From Girardinichthys multiradiatus (taxonomy: Eukaryota > Chordata > Actinopteri > Cyprinodontiformes > Goodeidae), in NCBI RefSeq assembly GCF_021462225.1, contig NC_061800.1:11936002-12000001 (forward strand): a DNA stretch of 64,000 bases, given 5' to 3'. The notes beneath the pieces were generated by a model. The model was not told the DNA's origin, ran no database searches, and saw only the letters and a list, made by a program, of their open reading frames with translations. Made by a program: the position numbers and the translations under genes. How positions within the stretch are numbered: the first letter of the stretch is position 1; each line of letters starts with the position of its first letter. Below are positions 45,430-57,141 of the stretch, piece by piece.

Positions 45430-46566
45430 TTTTCACTAACACTGCTTTGTTATACAGAACCCTGGCTGCATAATAAGCAATTATTTTCCTGCAGTAATGA
45501 ATGATAAATGTTAACTCTCAGGAAGTAGGTTCAGGAAGTAGGATAATACTCCCTTAATGATTCAGTAAGATCAACACCCCAGGTGTCTTGCGTGTCCCTG
45601 ATAAATACTTGACAACGTTTGATCTGCAGCTCATCCATTAGTTGAGATGATCAGGCGTGCATCTCCTCATCTATTTTGATTTTCAGTCCAGTTAAAACTA
45701 ATTCCTCTCTGTTGTTTTCCTTTGACTGTGAAACACACTTTATGTGTTCGATGGTTTCCTTTGCTCTGGGGTTAAACTAGAAACCAACGTGTGCATTGAA
45801 AAAACTGGTCATCTACAGTATTGCTGTTTCATATCTTTTAGTGGATCTTGTAGCTTAAGATCAAGCTTCAGTCAAATAAGCTATGGCTTTGGAGGCGTGC
45901 AGAAAACAGGGAAAATAAAAGTGATTCTAGACATTCAGTTTCACTTCAGTTTCCTTTTCAATGGAATCTCTATTTCAGATACTGTTACTGTGTGTACAGT
46001 GTGTATAATTACATATGGTGTTTATCTCAACACACACATTTATGGAGATAGAAATTATAATTTTCCCAAATGTTTACTGTTTGTCATAGTTCTAATACTG
46101 TTTGTGTTGGTCATTAGGCAACCATTTCACAATCTACTGACCTATCAGTTAGATGCACATCAGCACTGACTCTTTCTAACTCCTGAGAGTATTTAAATAT
46201 CCAAACATACCAGTAAAGACTGACACACACACAGTTTGTCTTATTTTCATCCAAAGCTTTTTCTCATGCACACTGAAACAAGGTTCCCCCAATAAAAGCA
46301 GTTATTTGCTTGATCTGTCATTTGCTTAGTTCTCCTCTTTATAAAACGCTCACCCTCATGCTTCTTTCTGGAGAGTAGAAGTCTAGAACTTGCCATCGAC
46401 ATTATTGGTGTCCTTCACAAATTATTAACACCCTAATCAGTGCACTACGACCTCTGTGCTTGGCTGTTTGAGCTGCAACCATTGTTGCAGCAACTATATT
46501 GGAAGCCTCCCCAGGTTTAGGCCAGACATGTGAAAATTCATGTGCCAAACAAATTCCTTTAATCAA
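45430..46566. other. No gene seen
   Basis: AT-rich DNA; the 141-codon plus frame at 45744-46169 is hydrophobic and Cys-rich but has no recognisable domain or splice context, and is probably chance. Confidence 0.45.
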
Positions 46567-46775
46567 GGGTCTAAAACTCAAATCCACAAGTACCAGTGTC
46601 CTGCAACGTTTAAATGTGTTCTTGTCCAACACACCTGAATTAAATGGTTAAATTGCCCTCTCACTATGCTGTCAAGTTCTACAGAGTGTCTAACATCCTA
46701 ATTATCTGACTCAGGTGTGTTTAAGCAGAGACACCTAAAAGCTGTAGGACAGCGGTCCTCGAGGTTTGGAGTATA
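46567..46775. mobile_element. decayed hAT-like miniature element
   Basis: GTCTAAAACTCAAATCC...AGTGTCCTGCAACGTTTAAATGTG at the left and GGTCCTCGAGGTTTGGAGT at the right match the element at 41041-41270, with many substitutions. Confidence 0.55.
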
Positions 46776-47378
46776 AGCACAAGAAAGTCTTTCTTTTCCC
46801 TATTCAAGATTTATGTAGAACAGGGTCTTGACATTGTCTCAGAAAATGATATACTCTCAAACATCTGTACAGAGTCTGCATGACCCATCTGTTTGTTTGA
46901 GGAAGCAGACATGAAGGAAGCATACTCCGGGCCTGACTGCAGCTGATTTTGTTTTTGATTACCTCTATAAGTAATTTTACACTGATCTTTTCAAGGATGA
47001 TATTCGTGAATCCGTTTCATCATAGATCATGCAGAACATCAGTTTGCTACATTTTAGGATGCTCGGTTGTGATAGAACAGCTTTAGATGAAGCAGAACAG
47101 GGATTTTATTTCTAAAGGAAGACTTTTGGTTTTAATTCCCAGCACGTCCTTATAACAAAGTGTCCATCTGACTGAGGAGAACATCAGGGAAAAAAACATT
47201 GTGGTGCTTTGTGAAACCTATACAACATTAGAGCCCAGGTCCCACCACTATGTACCTATGGAAAGAAATTTGTGCATCAGAAACTGAATTTGAATTGCTA
47301 AGACGGAATCTGTATGCGTAATTCGAAATTAAATTCATTGGTTTGAAAAATAATTTCACTAAACTGAAACTGAATGAA

Positions 47379-49905
47379 TTGGGTGGCGGACGAAGGTGGA
47401 GACCTCAGCGGCCCGATCCCCGAATGCTTAGGCTGGCTCTAGGGACGTGGAATGTCACCTCGCTGGGGGGGAAGGAGCCTGAGCTTGTGCGGGAGGTCGA
47501 GAGATATCGACTAGAAATAGTCGGGCTCGCCTCCACGCACAGCGTGGGCTCTGGAACCCATCTCCTTGAGAGGGGTTGGACTCTTCTACTCTGGAGTGGC
47601 CCACGGGGAGAAGCGGCAGGCTGGTGTGGGTTTGCTTGTTGCCCCCCAGCTCAGCCGTCACGTGTTGGGGTTTACCCCAGTGGATGAGAGGGTCGTATCC
47701 CTGCGCCTTCGGGTTGGAGAGAGGTCTCTGACTATCATTTCAGCCTACGGGCCGAGTGGTAGTGCAGAGTACCCGGCCTTATTGGCGTCCCTGTCGGGGG
47801 TGCTGGAAAGTGCCCCTCCCGGGGACTCCATTATTCTGCTGGGGGACTTCAACGCCCACGTGGGGAACGACAGTGACACCTGGAGAGGCGTGATCGGGAG
47901 GAATGGCCTCCCCGATCTGAATCCGAGTGGTGTTTTGTTATTGGACTTCTGTGCTAGTCACGGATTGTCCATAATGAACACCATGTTCAAACATAATGGT
48001 GCCCATCAGTGCACTTGGCACCAGAACACCCTAGGCAGGAGGTGAATGATCGACTTTGTTGTCGTATCATCAGACCTTCCATGTTTTGGACACTCGGGTG
48101 AAGAGAGGGGCTGAGCTGTCCACTGATCATCACCTGGTGGTGAGTTGGATCGGCTGGAAGAGGAGGAAGCCAAACAGACTTGGCAGGCCCAAGCGCATAG
48201 TGAGGGTCTGCTGGGAACGCCTGGCGGAGCCCTCGGCCAAGGATGTATTCAACTCCCACCTCCGGGAGAGCTTCGACCAGATCCCGGGGGATGTTGGAGA
48301 CAGAGTCCGAGTGGACAATGTTCTCCGCATCTATTGTCGATGCTGCTGCCCGTAGCTGCGGCCGTAAGGTCTGTGGTGCCTGTCGCGGCGGCAATCCCAG
48401 AACCCGGTAGTGGACACCGGCAGTAAGGGATGCTGTCAAGCTGAAGAAGGAGTCCTATCGGCTGTGGTTGGCTTGTGGGACTCCTGAGGCGGCTGACGGG
48501 TACCGTGAGGCCAAGCGAGGCAGAGGCAAAAACTCGGGCCTGGGAGGAGTTTGGTGAGGCCATGGAGAAGGACTACCGGTTGGCCTCGAAGCGATTCTGG
48601 CAAACCGTCTGGCGCCTCAGGAGGGGGAAGCAGTGCTTCGCCAACACTGTTTATAGTGGGGGCGGGAGAGGGCTGACCTCGACTGAGGACATTATTGGGC
48701 GGTGGAAGGAGTACTTCGAGGATCTCCTCAATCCTGCCATCACGCATTCCGTGGTGGAAACAGAGGCTGGGGACTCGGGGTTGGACTCTTTCATCACCCA
48801 GGCTGAAGTCACCGAGGTGGTTAAAAAGCTCCACGGTGGCAAGGCTTCGGGGGTGGATGAGATCCGCCCTGAGTACCTCAAGTCTCTGGATGTTGTAGGG
48901 CTGTCATGGTTGACACGCCTCTTCAACATTGCGTGGCGGTCGGGGACAGTGCCTCTGGACTGGCAGACTTGGGTAGTGGTCCCCCCTTCATAAGAAGGGG
49001 AACCGGAAGGTGTGTTCCAACTACAGGGGGATCACACTCCTCAGCCTCTCTGGTAAGACCTACGCCAGGGTATTGGAGAGGAGAGTCTGACCGATAGTCG
49101 AACCTCGGCTTCAGGAGGAGCAGTGTGGTTTTCGTCCTGGCCGTGGAACACCGACAAGACCTACAGCATGCGCTGTGACGGTTCGCAGCCGAGTGTGAAG
49201 CGGCTGGGATGAGGATCAGCTCCTCCAAGTCCGAGGCCATGGTACTCGACCGGAAAAGGGTGGCTTGTCCTCTTCAGGTTGGAGGGGAGTTCCTGCCTCA
49301 AGTGGAGGAGTTTAAGTATCTCGGGGTCTTGTTCACGAGTGAGGGAAGAATGGAGCGGGAGATCGACAGAAGGATTTGTGCAACTGCCACAGTAATGGGG
49401 GCGCTGTGCCGGTCTGTTGTGCCGAAAAGCAAAAGCTCTCAATTTACTGGTCGGTCTACGGTCCTACCCTCACCTATGGCCATGAACTTTGGGTCATGAC
49501 CGAAAGAACGAGATCCCGGATACAAGCGGCTGAAATTAGCTTCCTCCGTAGGGTGGCCGGGCACTCCCTTAGAGATAGGGTGAGGAGCTCGGCCATCCGG
49601 GAGGGGCTCGGAGTAGAGCTGCTACTCCTCCACATCGAGAGGAGCTAGTTGAGGTGGCTCGGGCATCTATACCGGATGCCTCCTGGACGCCTTTCTTGGG
49701 AGGTGTTCCAGGCACGTCCCACCGGGAGGAGGCCCAGGACACGTTGGAGGGACTATGTCTCTCGGCTGGCCTGGGAACGCCTTGGGCTCCCCCTGGAGGA
49801 ACTGGAGGAGGTGTCTGGAGAGAGGGACGTCTGGGCGTCTCTGCTGAGTTTGCTGCCCCCGCGACCCGGTCCCGGATAAGCGGAAGACGACGAGTACGAG
49901 ACGAC
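47379..49905 (+). mobile_element. RTE-like LINE, internally deleted
   Basis: A non-LTR retrotransposon inserted in the miniature element and flanked by a 13-bp duplication GAAACTGAATGAA (47366-47378 and 49906-49918). The first G of the right copy could belong to the LINE. It begins TTGGGTGGCGG, is much more GC-rich than its surroundings, and ends after a GACGACGAGTACGAGACGAC tail with no poly-A, as in RTE-type elements. The clade assignment is my inference. Length is about 2.5 kb because part of the reverse transcriptase region is gone. Confidence 0.85.
47424..49879 (+). pseudogene. LINE endonuclease/reverse transcriptase, broken
   Basis: Apurinic-type endonuclease: [42 protein letters not shown], then TDHHLVVSWIGW. 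There is a frameshift near 47590 and a TGA at 48043. The reverse transcriptase N-terminal part (48475-48993) has FEDLLNP, GGKASGVDEIRPEYL and VPLDWQTWVVV, followed by NYRGITLLSL and EEQCGFRPGRGT near 49130. Within the next 30 or so bases it jumps to FAAECEAAGMRISSSKSEAM, so the palm with the catalytic FADD box is deleted. The C-terminal part (VEEFKYLGVLFTSEGR, YGHELW, RMPPGRLSWEVFQARPTGRR) survives in shifted frames. Not functional. Confidence 0.85.
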
Positions 49906-50014
49906 GAAACTGAATGAAACTGAATTTGTTTGCTTTGAAAATTGCTTGCTTTTTATTGCCGTGTGAACGATTCAAATTCAGTTTCTGATGGCACAAATTT
50001 CTTCCCATACGTAC

Positions 50015-50539
50015 TTCTCTTCAACACATAGTGTAGGTTTGGTTGAACAGTGAGTGCACTTGGTTTTTAAAAAATACAAAAAATATATCAATAGCTTTAC
50101 ATTAACTATTTATAGATTTATATATTTACATAAACCAAAGTTTGCCAAAGGCTGAGAATGCGATATTTGGGACAAGGCTTAGAAGCACAAACAGCTGCCA
50201 AATAGTTCCTCTGATCAAGACACTGACAAAGTATATATTAGTCTGACTTAAAATGTCTATTCTAACTTTATTAATAATTTTGTTAATTCTTTATTATTAA
50301 TTATACATATTAATTGGTGTTAATAGCCAAACCAAGCATAATATTGCGTAATGTTTCAAGATGGCTATCTTTGATTTCAAAATAGACACTGGTCTAATGT
50401 TCCATCTCACACAGATTGCATACTGGACTCTAACATCATTTAATTCAGAAGACAAAGTGGAGAGCCTGCTGTCACTGTGAAATCATCTGGTATATGGTGA
50501 AAATGAACAAAATCACCATATGTTACGGACTATAGAAAC
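50015..50539. other. No gene seen
   Basis: AT-rich DNA without recognisable repeats or coding. Confidence 0.5.
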
Positions 50540-50960
50540 CTCTGTGTGAAGGGTCCAAATGGAACTTAAGGGGGAAGTCAGGAGAGGCAAGGACAGCTAC
50601 AGGAGGAAGCTGGAGGAGTCCAACAGAACAATGGCAACAACAGAACAGAACAACAGAACAATGGCAGAGAGGCGTGGATAGGCCATAAGACTATGTCAGC
50701 CTACAGTAGGAGAGTGGGAAGGGGCCTGAGTCTGGAGACAGGGATTGGGCAAATGAACTGAACCTGTTCTTTAACAGATTTGACTCTGTACCTGCACCTG
50801 GACGCTGTCATCTATATGTTTCAATTGGCCTTTTTACACCCTCTTTCCTGGGAGCACTGTGGTGCTGGTCATGTTTTTTGGCTTCTCCAGTGCTTTCAAC
50901 ATCATCCAGCTTTCACTGCTAAGTTGCGTCGTACATACTAAATTTTGCCACACGGTAATG
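50540..50960 (+). pseudogene. L2/CR1-type LINE ORF2 fragment
   Basis: Broken frames read ELKGEVRRGKDSYRRKLEES, then WANELNLFFNRFDS, and VMFFGFSSAFNIIQLSLLS. The last is the reverse-transcriptase A box, where Gly replaces the catalytic Asp. The order is that of fish L2-type ORF2, with a large deletion between the second and third pieces. Confidence 0.65.
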
Positions 50961-52145
50961 TTGGTGTAGACTTCAGGGGAGTTTTTAGCGGTCTTGATAT
51001 ATTGGCGGCTTTAGTCCAGGGCCCTCCGTCCTCCTGTTCCCTCTTTAAAAGGTGCCCTTTGCAGTCTGTATTTATGGATTTTACTCACTATGTTTATCTC
51101 TTGCCACCCAGCACTGAAAAAACCTTTTTCACGACACAGGATGTAGTCTTTGCCTCAGTGGGTCTGTCCGGACCACAAACATAAAGCAACTGTTTCATGG
51201 AAAGAAGAAATAATCTCATCAGTGCGGTGGCTGAGATGACAGACCTGCTGCTGTGAATAGTGACGACCAAGGTTAACAAACTGCAACATTCCAGAGGAGC
51301 AGAACAGAACAGAAGGGAATAAACCAGCAGCTATATCATGTGTAATTATGAAGTGCAGCCTCTGGATCGGGTCACTGTTCTTCCCGCACCCCATCCAGGA
51401 GCCACAGGATCAGTGGAATGGCACATTTTCCTTTAGCGAACAGATTCATTGCTGCTCTGCAGACATTAGGTCGGGATGGAAGCTCCTGGACACGATCTTT
51501 GCTCCTCTGTTCAGGAAGCCAAGGATGCACACTACTCTTAATGGAGAGCAGATTTGTGGATAGTAGGGAAAATATTAAAAAAATATTAAATACACAAAAT
51601 AAAAAACAAAAATATAATATAAATAAATAAATCAGTAAGGATGGATAATATGCACACCTGGGATGCATATTTCACACAGTTGTCAACCGAGGATCCAATC
51701 ATCTTGGCTCTGCCTTCACAGAGTCACAGATCAACTACGCCTCCCATCCCCTTTGCTGTAGTTTCTGTCTCTTCTCGCAGCTCTGATGGAGATGGAGCCA
51801 AATCCGAGGAGTAAAAGTGGTGCAGGACTGAACGATCATACCTGCCATCTGAGCACAGTGCTGCTGTGAATTGAGGCTGCCTGTGGGACACGCAAAACAC
51901 TGACAAACAATGAGCGCAATTAATTGCAGTTTTTATGACCCACATTGTACGTGTTCAATTAAACATATCTGCATCAACTCCAACCAGAATTTGACAAATT
52001 TGCAGTTGGCTACTGCACATTCATGAAATGTGTTAACTGGACAGCGGGTGTCATTTTGAGCTTCTGATTTTGTTGCGCATGTTAGTCAATGTTGCTTAGC
52101 TGTTTTTGCCCATGCTGTCCAGTTTTAACATTTAAAATGTTTAGT
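50961..52145. other. Unassigned DNA, possible LINE remains
   Basis: Short broken frames on both strands. 51200-51550 may be the 3' part of the same LINE as 50540-50960, but I cannot match it with confidence. AT-rich around 51570-51640. Confidence 0.35.
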
Positions 52146-52267
52146 AAATCTGAATCCAGAGACAGATAGTGAGAGAGAGGAGAGAGAGAGACATCAGTCA
52201 CAGCCTCTCAGCACAGTCCAGTCAAGTATGAGTGTCTGATGTGGGCCGGGGCAGGGCCGTAAAGTTG

Positions 52268-52290
52268 GATGGATAATATCCATCCAATTT
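52268..52290. repeat. small palindrome
   Basis: TTGGATGGATAATATCCATCCAA is an inverted repeat with 10-bp arms and a 3-base centre, within a block (52240-52345) that looks like the edge of a dispersed repeat. Confidence 0.6.
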
Positions 52291-52344
52291 TACTTGGGGA
52301 GCAATGGCCCCCTGCCACCCCCAAATTCCGGCGCCCGTGGAGAG

Positions 52345-53540
52345 AGTACAAAGTGGGTGAAAGAAAGTCACATAAATACATGTGAGCGAATGGGACAGGG
52401 CAAGGTGGAGCTGCAAGGAAAAGAAACGTGTAAGAGTAAGTATCTGGGGTCACCCGTCCAAAGCAAGGGGCAGTGCACAAGGAAGAATAAGAAGGAGGCA
52501 AAGGGGATTTTTTTTTTCCATTTTTTTTTTTTTATTGTGTCCTGTATGGCAGAGTAGCACTCGAAATTGTTGTCTGAGTGCCAAGAAGAAGCCCAACCGA
52601 TTTACTTTCACAAGTGGAGCATTACGGAGCTTTAATGCTCTGCTAGATATTTATAAAATAAATTTTATTAGAAACTGCTTTGGGATTATTTCAATTGTTA
52701 TGGAGACAGAAACAAAAAGGAAAAAACCCCAGGACACATCACTCCCCAAGCAGAGACCTGACAGAGCTCAATGCACCCAGCCCCGGACTCCGAGAACCAC
52801 AAGTACACCAGCGGGCAGAGACACCACACACCAGCAGAGTGTGTGGCGGGAAGAAAATAGGGCCCCCATTTGATGCGGGGCATATTACTAAACTGATCCA
52901 GGAGAGGAAGCAGCACAAGACGTAACCTGACACAAAAACACTCACACACAATCACACATTCCCACCCTCATGCGTACACAAAAAAAACACACACCCAGGC
53001 ACCCAATGTAAAGACAAACAACAATGGACGTCATACACTCACTCACAATCCATACATACTCTATAATCCCAGGTCCATTTGCCGATACCCCGTAGGGACA
53101 ACCATCCCCCACATCCAGGAGATGGTCCCCCTCTCTCCAGGGGTGGAGACACAGGCAGACCGCCCCAGCACCAGCACAAACTAGTGCCGGCACCACCCGA
53201 ACCTGAGCGACGCCTGCCCGGACCCTGTCACTGCGCCCCAACCCCAGTCCCCAACCACCCCCATCCCCATCCGGAGAGGGGGCCATGTACAAAAGAGGGA
53301 TATACCTGGTCCAAACGAGCGTTTATAAAAAAATGCGCAAACTGGACTGTATGTGCATGTCAGATGTACCAGGTGCAAATCAAATTGCATGTGTGAAGTC
53401 AGCCGGCGCAAACGTTTTAGCACATTTGCCTTCATGAATATGCAAAACATATGCTAACAACCCAAATACGCGAATTCATGGAAAGAAAATATAATTCTGT
53501 ACCACCCGCAATGTAATTTATCAAACCTGAAACAGACTGC
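52345..53540. other. CA- and C-rich block, possible L1 5' region
   Basis: Homopolymer T runs at 52508-52535, CA-rich DNA at 52930-53000, and C-rich CACCC/CCAACCCC DNA at 53080-53280. It lies directly before an L1-like ORF2 fragment and could be a remnant of its 5' region. That is inference only; no ORF1 protein was found. Confidence 0.35.
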
Positions 53541-53569
53541 AGGTGCTATTTTTACATCTATATTTAACA

Positions 53570-54425
53570 CGTTTGAAAGGCAATGTAAAAATGTCTCCTG
53601 CCTTTTCAGACTCTTCATTTTGCGCTTGGGCAAAAAAAGGTATCAAATGCTTTCAGGATCTTTTTAGACACGACACATTTGCTAGCTTTGGAGAGTTGTC
53701 CTCTCAGTTTAATTTACCCTCACATAATTTATTTCGATATTTTCAAATAAGACACTGTTTATCATCGGTGTCCCTTGAATTCCCAAGGATGCCTCCCAAA
53801 CATTTGTGGAAGGGTCTTTTTGAGTTGAAACCCAGTAGCGAGGCTCTCATATCACAAATACATACGTTTATTGTTGCCCTGGGCAATCATTCTACAAAAA
53901 TTTTGTTTCTAAATGGGAACAGGATTTGGGTATTAAATTCATGCGAGATTATTGGGACAGAGTGACGGTTCGGTTCGCACCTCATCATCATGAGGAAGAC
54001 TTTCTCTTATTCAGTTTAAGACAGTATACAGACTTCACCTATCAAAATCAAAACTATCAAAAATATACCCTAACATTGTTGATATGTGTAACAGACCTTC
54101 CCTTGTGATTTTACTTATATGTTTTTTGGCTGTCCATTGCTTCAACCATACTGGGCTTTCTATTTTGATGTGCTTTCTAAGGTTTTGGAGGTTACATTAC
54201 AACCCTGCCCTCTAGTGCCAATCTTTGGTGTTCCTGAGAATCCCATTGGGAACGTGGGCCGAGGGCAGATGGATGTTATCGCCTTTACTTCCTTGTTGGC
54301 ACGACATAGAATCTTGTTGACTTGGAGGGCAGTTCGACCCCCGGCGGTAAAACTTTGGCTGAGAGATGTTATGTCCTTTCTAAAGCTAGAGAAGATTGAG
54401 TTTAGGCTAAGGGAATGCTGACAAG
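53570..54425 (+). pseudogene. L1-like LINE ORF2 C-terminal fragment
   Basis: The first frame reads FCAWAKKGIKCFQDLFRHDT, SFGELSSQFNLPSHNLFRYF and QIRHCLSS, the usual region after the L1 thumb domain. After frameshifts near 53925-54110 comes MFFGCPLLQPYWAFYFDVLS, FTSLLARHRILLTWR and WLRDVMSFLKLEKIEFRLRE, the zinc-knuckle-like C terminus of vertebrate L1/Tx1-group ORF2. The reverse transcriptase and endonuclease are absent, so it is 5' truncated and dead. Confidence 0.8.
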
Positions 54426-55400
54426 TTTTTCCAGATATGAAACTTTGTTGTTTAACACATTGTGGCCAATGTGTTAAACTATATGTAAAAATTCATAAAT
54501 AAAACATAAAAACAAAAAAATGTCTGCAGACATTGTGGTGAGAAGGAGGCACAGATACAATGACAGACGATGGAAAGAGAGAACCTTCTGGCTGCCTATC
54601 AACATATTTTGACTGTCAGAAATAAAAATATTATAGCCTTTATCTGCAGGATTATTCTTCCAGTGTTCCATCACTTTATGGGACGACACTGTTGATGTCT
54701 GGATGCACTAGAGCAGTGCATCTGTACAACCTAGAAAATGTTGTGTAGATTATAGTTGTCTGTTGCATGTGCAAAAAACACCATGACTGAGCCTAAATAT
54801 TGTGGGGTTGACAAGGTCAGCTTTTATTGTCAGTCTTTATAATATAAATATTTAATCTTTTAATTTTAGATATTATTTTTATCTTTGCATTATTTCTTCT
54901 TCTTCCTATTGTTATTATTATTACCTCCAACTGCATGGCTTCAAACTTCTTGTGATACGGCCACTGTGCTCTCCCAAACTGTCCATGAAGACAGCCAGTA
55001 GCAGATGCTGTCCGGTAGGCACCAATTATGCAGCGGTTATCCATTGCGCAAGCAATCTTTGTAAATCGTCTGCAACACGGCCACTTATTGCATGTGCAAT
55101 GAAGTTTTTTGCACAAGCACTTTAGCGCTCCTTATTTGGAATCTTTAAAGATCAGACCCTACGTATTTAACACACACAAGCTGCTCCAAGGTAATCTCCT
55201 TTTCACTTATTGTGAAACTGCTGGCATCAACCAATTTGACCTCTGTTCAGGTCAGTCCTTTGAACTCAGTGAATAATTATTCAGTCATTTACTTTACCCT
55301 ATATACTTTACCTAATTGCCATTTGTAGGTTTTATTTATTCTTGTCAAAAATGTCTGATTATATTGACCATGATTTCATTTACAAAAGCATCGAAACATG
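54426..55400. other. No gene seen
   Basis: AT-rich DNA. A 99-codon Cys-containing minus frame at 54817-55116 has no recognised domain. No repeat family identified. Confidence 0.45.
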
Positions 55401-55422
55401 GGTCATCAAAAAGGCTTGTATG

Positions 55423-56538
55423 TATTTTATAGGCGTTGTATTTGACAAAGGATGGTGAATATGAAGCTGCCAGGGAAGAAAAGAGCAGGACTACAGAGAA
55501 GCTGAATGTGCTGAGGTTTGTATGCCCTGGGTGTTGGGGGACTCCCAAAAACCGGGAAGTAAAAGAGGAATATTCAAAAAGAAAAGCACTGTGAAATATT
55601 ACATTTGCATCTGCTTACAATGTGAATGCAACAGATTTCTTGTAACATCTTGGCTTTCATCCTTATTGGGGAACTTAGCACCTGATAGTGTATAAACTTT
55701 CAGTAGCACTCTCCATCTCTGGATAATCTGAACAGGCAAACCATGAAAGCATAAAAGGTTCTAAAGATTAAACAAAAGAAGATACTTGTCTCAGCAGTGA
55801 GAATATATTCCATCACGATCTCTGACTTGTCCAATTGCAAGGTATATTGCTTTAGTGCTCAGTGGTGAGGGAAGGTGGTTTATGATGTTCAACAAAACTT
55901 CCTGGAGTGGGTGTATGTGCGTGTGTGTGTGTGTGTGTGTGTGTAGACTTGGGTCCTTTTAAATTAAGTCCACAAAAAGAAGAAAATACCAAAAAAGAAA
56001 AGAGAGTGTATAACAAAGCCACTCTTTAAGCCACTCTTAAATCCACACCTGCCTCCATCTAATAGAATTGAGAGTGAGTATGTGCGTTTTCAGCTTCAAC
56101 ACACATTTACACAATCTTCAGGAATTAACTTCCCAATCAGTTTGATGTAACCAGCTTCTGTTTAAGGTAGCACATTCACCTTAGACACCTTCATGTGTCT
56201 CTCAGATGGCTTTCAGTGGATCTGATATAGTAGTGATCCAACGTTCATAAAGACAGTACTCAATCTCAAACTGGCTATGACATGCAACGGTGATACACTT
56301 GGACTAGCTGTAACACTTCTGAAAATGAGAGTCCTGAACTATTTATTAAACCCAGGGACATATGCAAAATTCAGTTTTTTAGCCTTTAAATAAATGCCTC
56401 AGTAGCATTTAAAGAGACCGCACCAAAACAATTTGCTCTCAGATGTACCTCAGAACAGGGATAAAAGAGGAGCCTGTATATTAGTTGGTCTGTGTTCTTT
56501 GTTCCCCGCTGGTTTCTCTATCACTGTTTCTCGTCACT
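55423..56538. repeat. 1.1-kb direct duplication, copy A
   Basis: Nearly identical to 57142-58267 in the same orientation (start-to-start distance 1719 bp). Both copies end at ...TTTCTCGTCACT. A GT microsatellite (about 55914-55942) inside is longer than in copy B. Weaker similarity extends about 25 bases further left. No recognised coding content. Confidence 0.9.
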
Positions 56539-56544
56539 GGAAAG

Positions 56545-56790
56545 ACGGATTCTTCATAAAACGAAGAATATTATGGAGAACCCTGAGCATCCTCTTCATG
56601 AGACTGTCCTACAACAACAGAGTGTCTTCAGTCAGAGGCTTCTTCAGATGTGCTGTAAGACAGACGCTACAGGAGGTCCTTCCTGCCCACAGCCATCAGC
56701 ATCTACAACGACTCTTTGAAGAAACCTTCATAATGAGCTACAACATTTAATTTCCCTTTGGGATTAATAAAGTATTTTTGAATTAAAACT
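56545..56790 (+). pseudogene. LINE ORF2 3' end and tail between duplicated blocks
   Basis: The frame DRRYRRSFLPTAISIYNDSL ends in TAA TGA and is followed by TTTCCCTTTGGGATTAATAAAG, the C terminus and 3' tail typical of fish L2-type LINEs. The upstream NIMENPEHPLHETVLQQQS in another frame is the usual preceding segment. It begins directly at the end of duplicated block A. Confidence 0.7.
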
Positions 56791-57141
56791 GTGGCACTTG
56801 AGAAGCTCTTGATAAAACATATTTACAAACAAAGAAGGTTCATCTTAAATGCAAAGTGTATACATTTTTGTACAGTTTTGGCTTAATTAATGCTCTGAGA
56901 AAGCTTTTATTTCAGCAAAAGCCATGTTTTAGAGTCTGTATCCTCCAGTTAATGATTATTCAATTACTAAATTAGTTGACAATTATTTATATAGCTAAGG
57001 TCAGTCATAATGCAACTCCAAAGGATCACAATTAAAAAATAGTTACAATAGAAGGTAACTGTGACATGAGTCATATTTTTATTTAGATGTTTTATTTGGA
57101 AAATTGTCGTGTTAAAGTCTGGCATTAAAAGGCAGGTATCT
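56791..57141. other. Spacer between duplicated blocks
   Basis: AT-rich DNA without recognised features, between the LINE tail and copy B. Confidence 0.5.

Larger units (their letters stand above)
47252..50014. mobile_element. palindromic miniature element split by a LINE
   Basis: The left arm (47252-47378, starting GTACCTATGGAAAGAAATTT) and the right arm (49919-50014, ending AAATTTCTTCCCATACGTAC) are inverted repeats sharing CAGAAACTGAATTTGAAT. Removing the LINE between them gives about 220 bp. The superfamily is not certain: GTAC or TA could be the target duplication. Confidence 0.75.

Noticed and set aside
45744..46169. 141-codon hydrophobic plus-strand frame
   Set aside because: No known domain or repeats, AT-rich composition and no supporting signals.
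54817..55116. Cys-containing 99-codon minus frame as a zinc-finger gene
   Set aside because: Cysteine spacing does not fit a known finger, and the tail runs into AT-rich low-complexity DNA.
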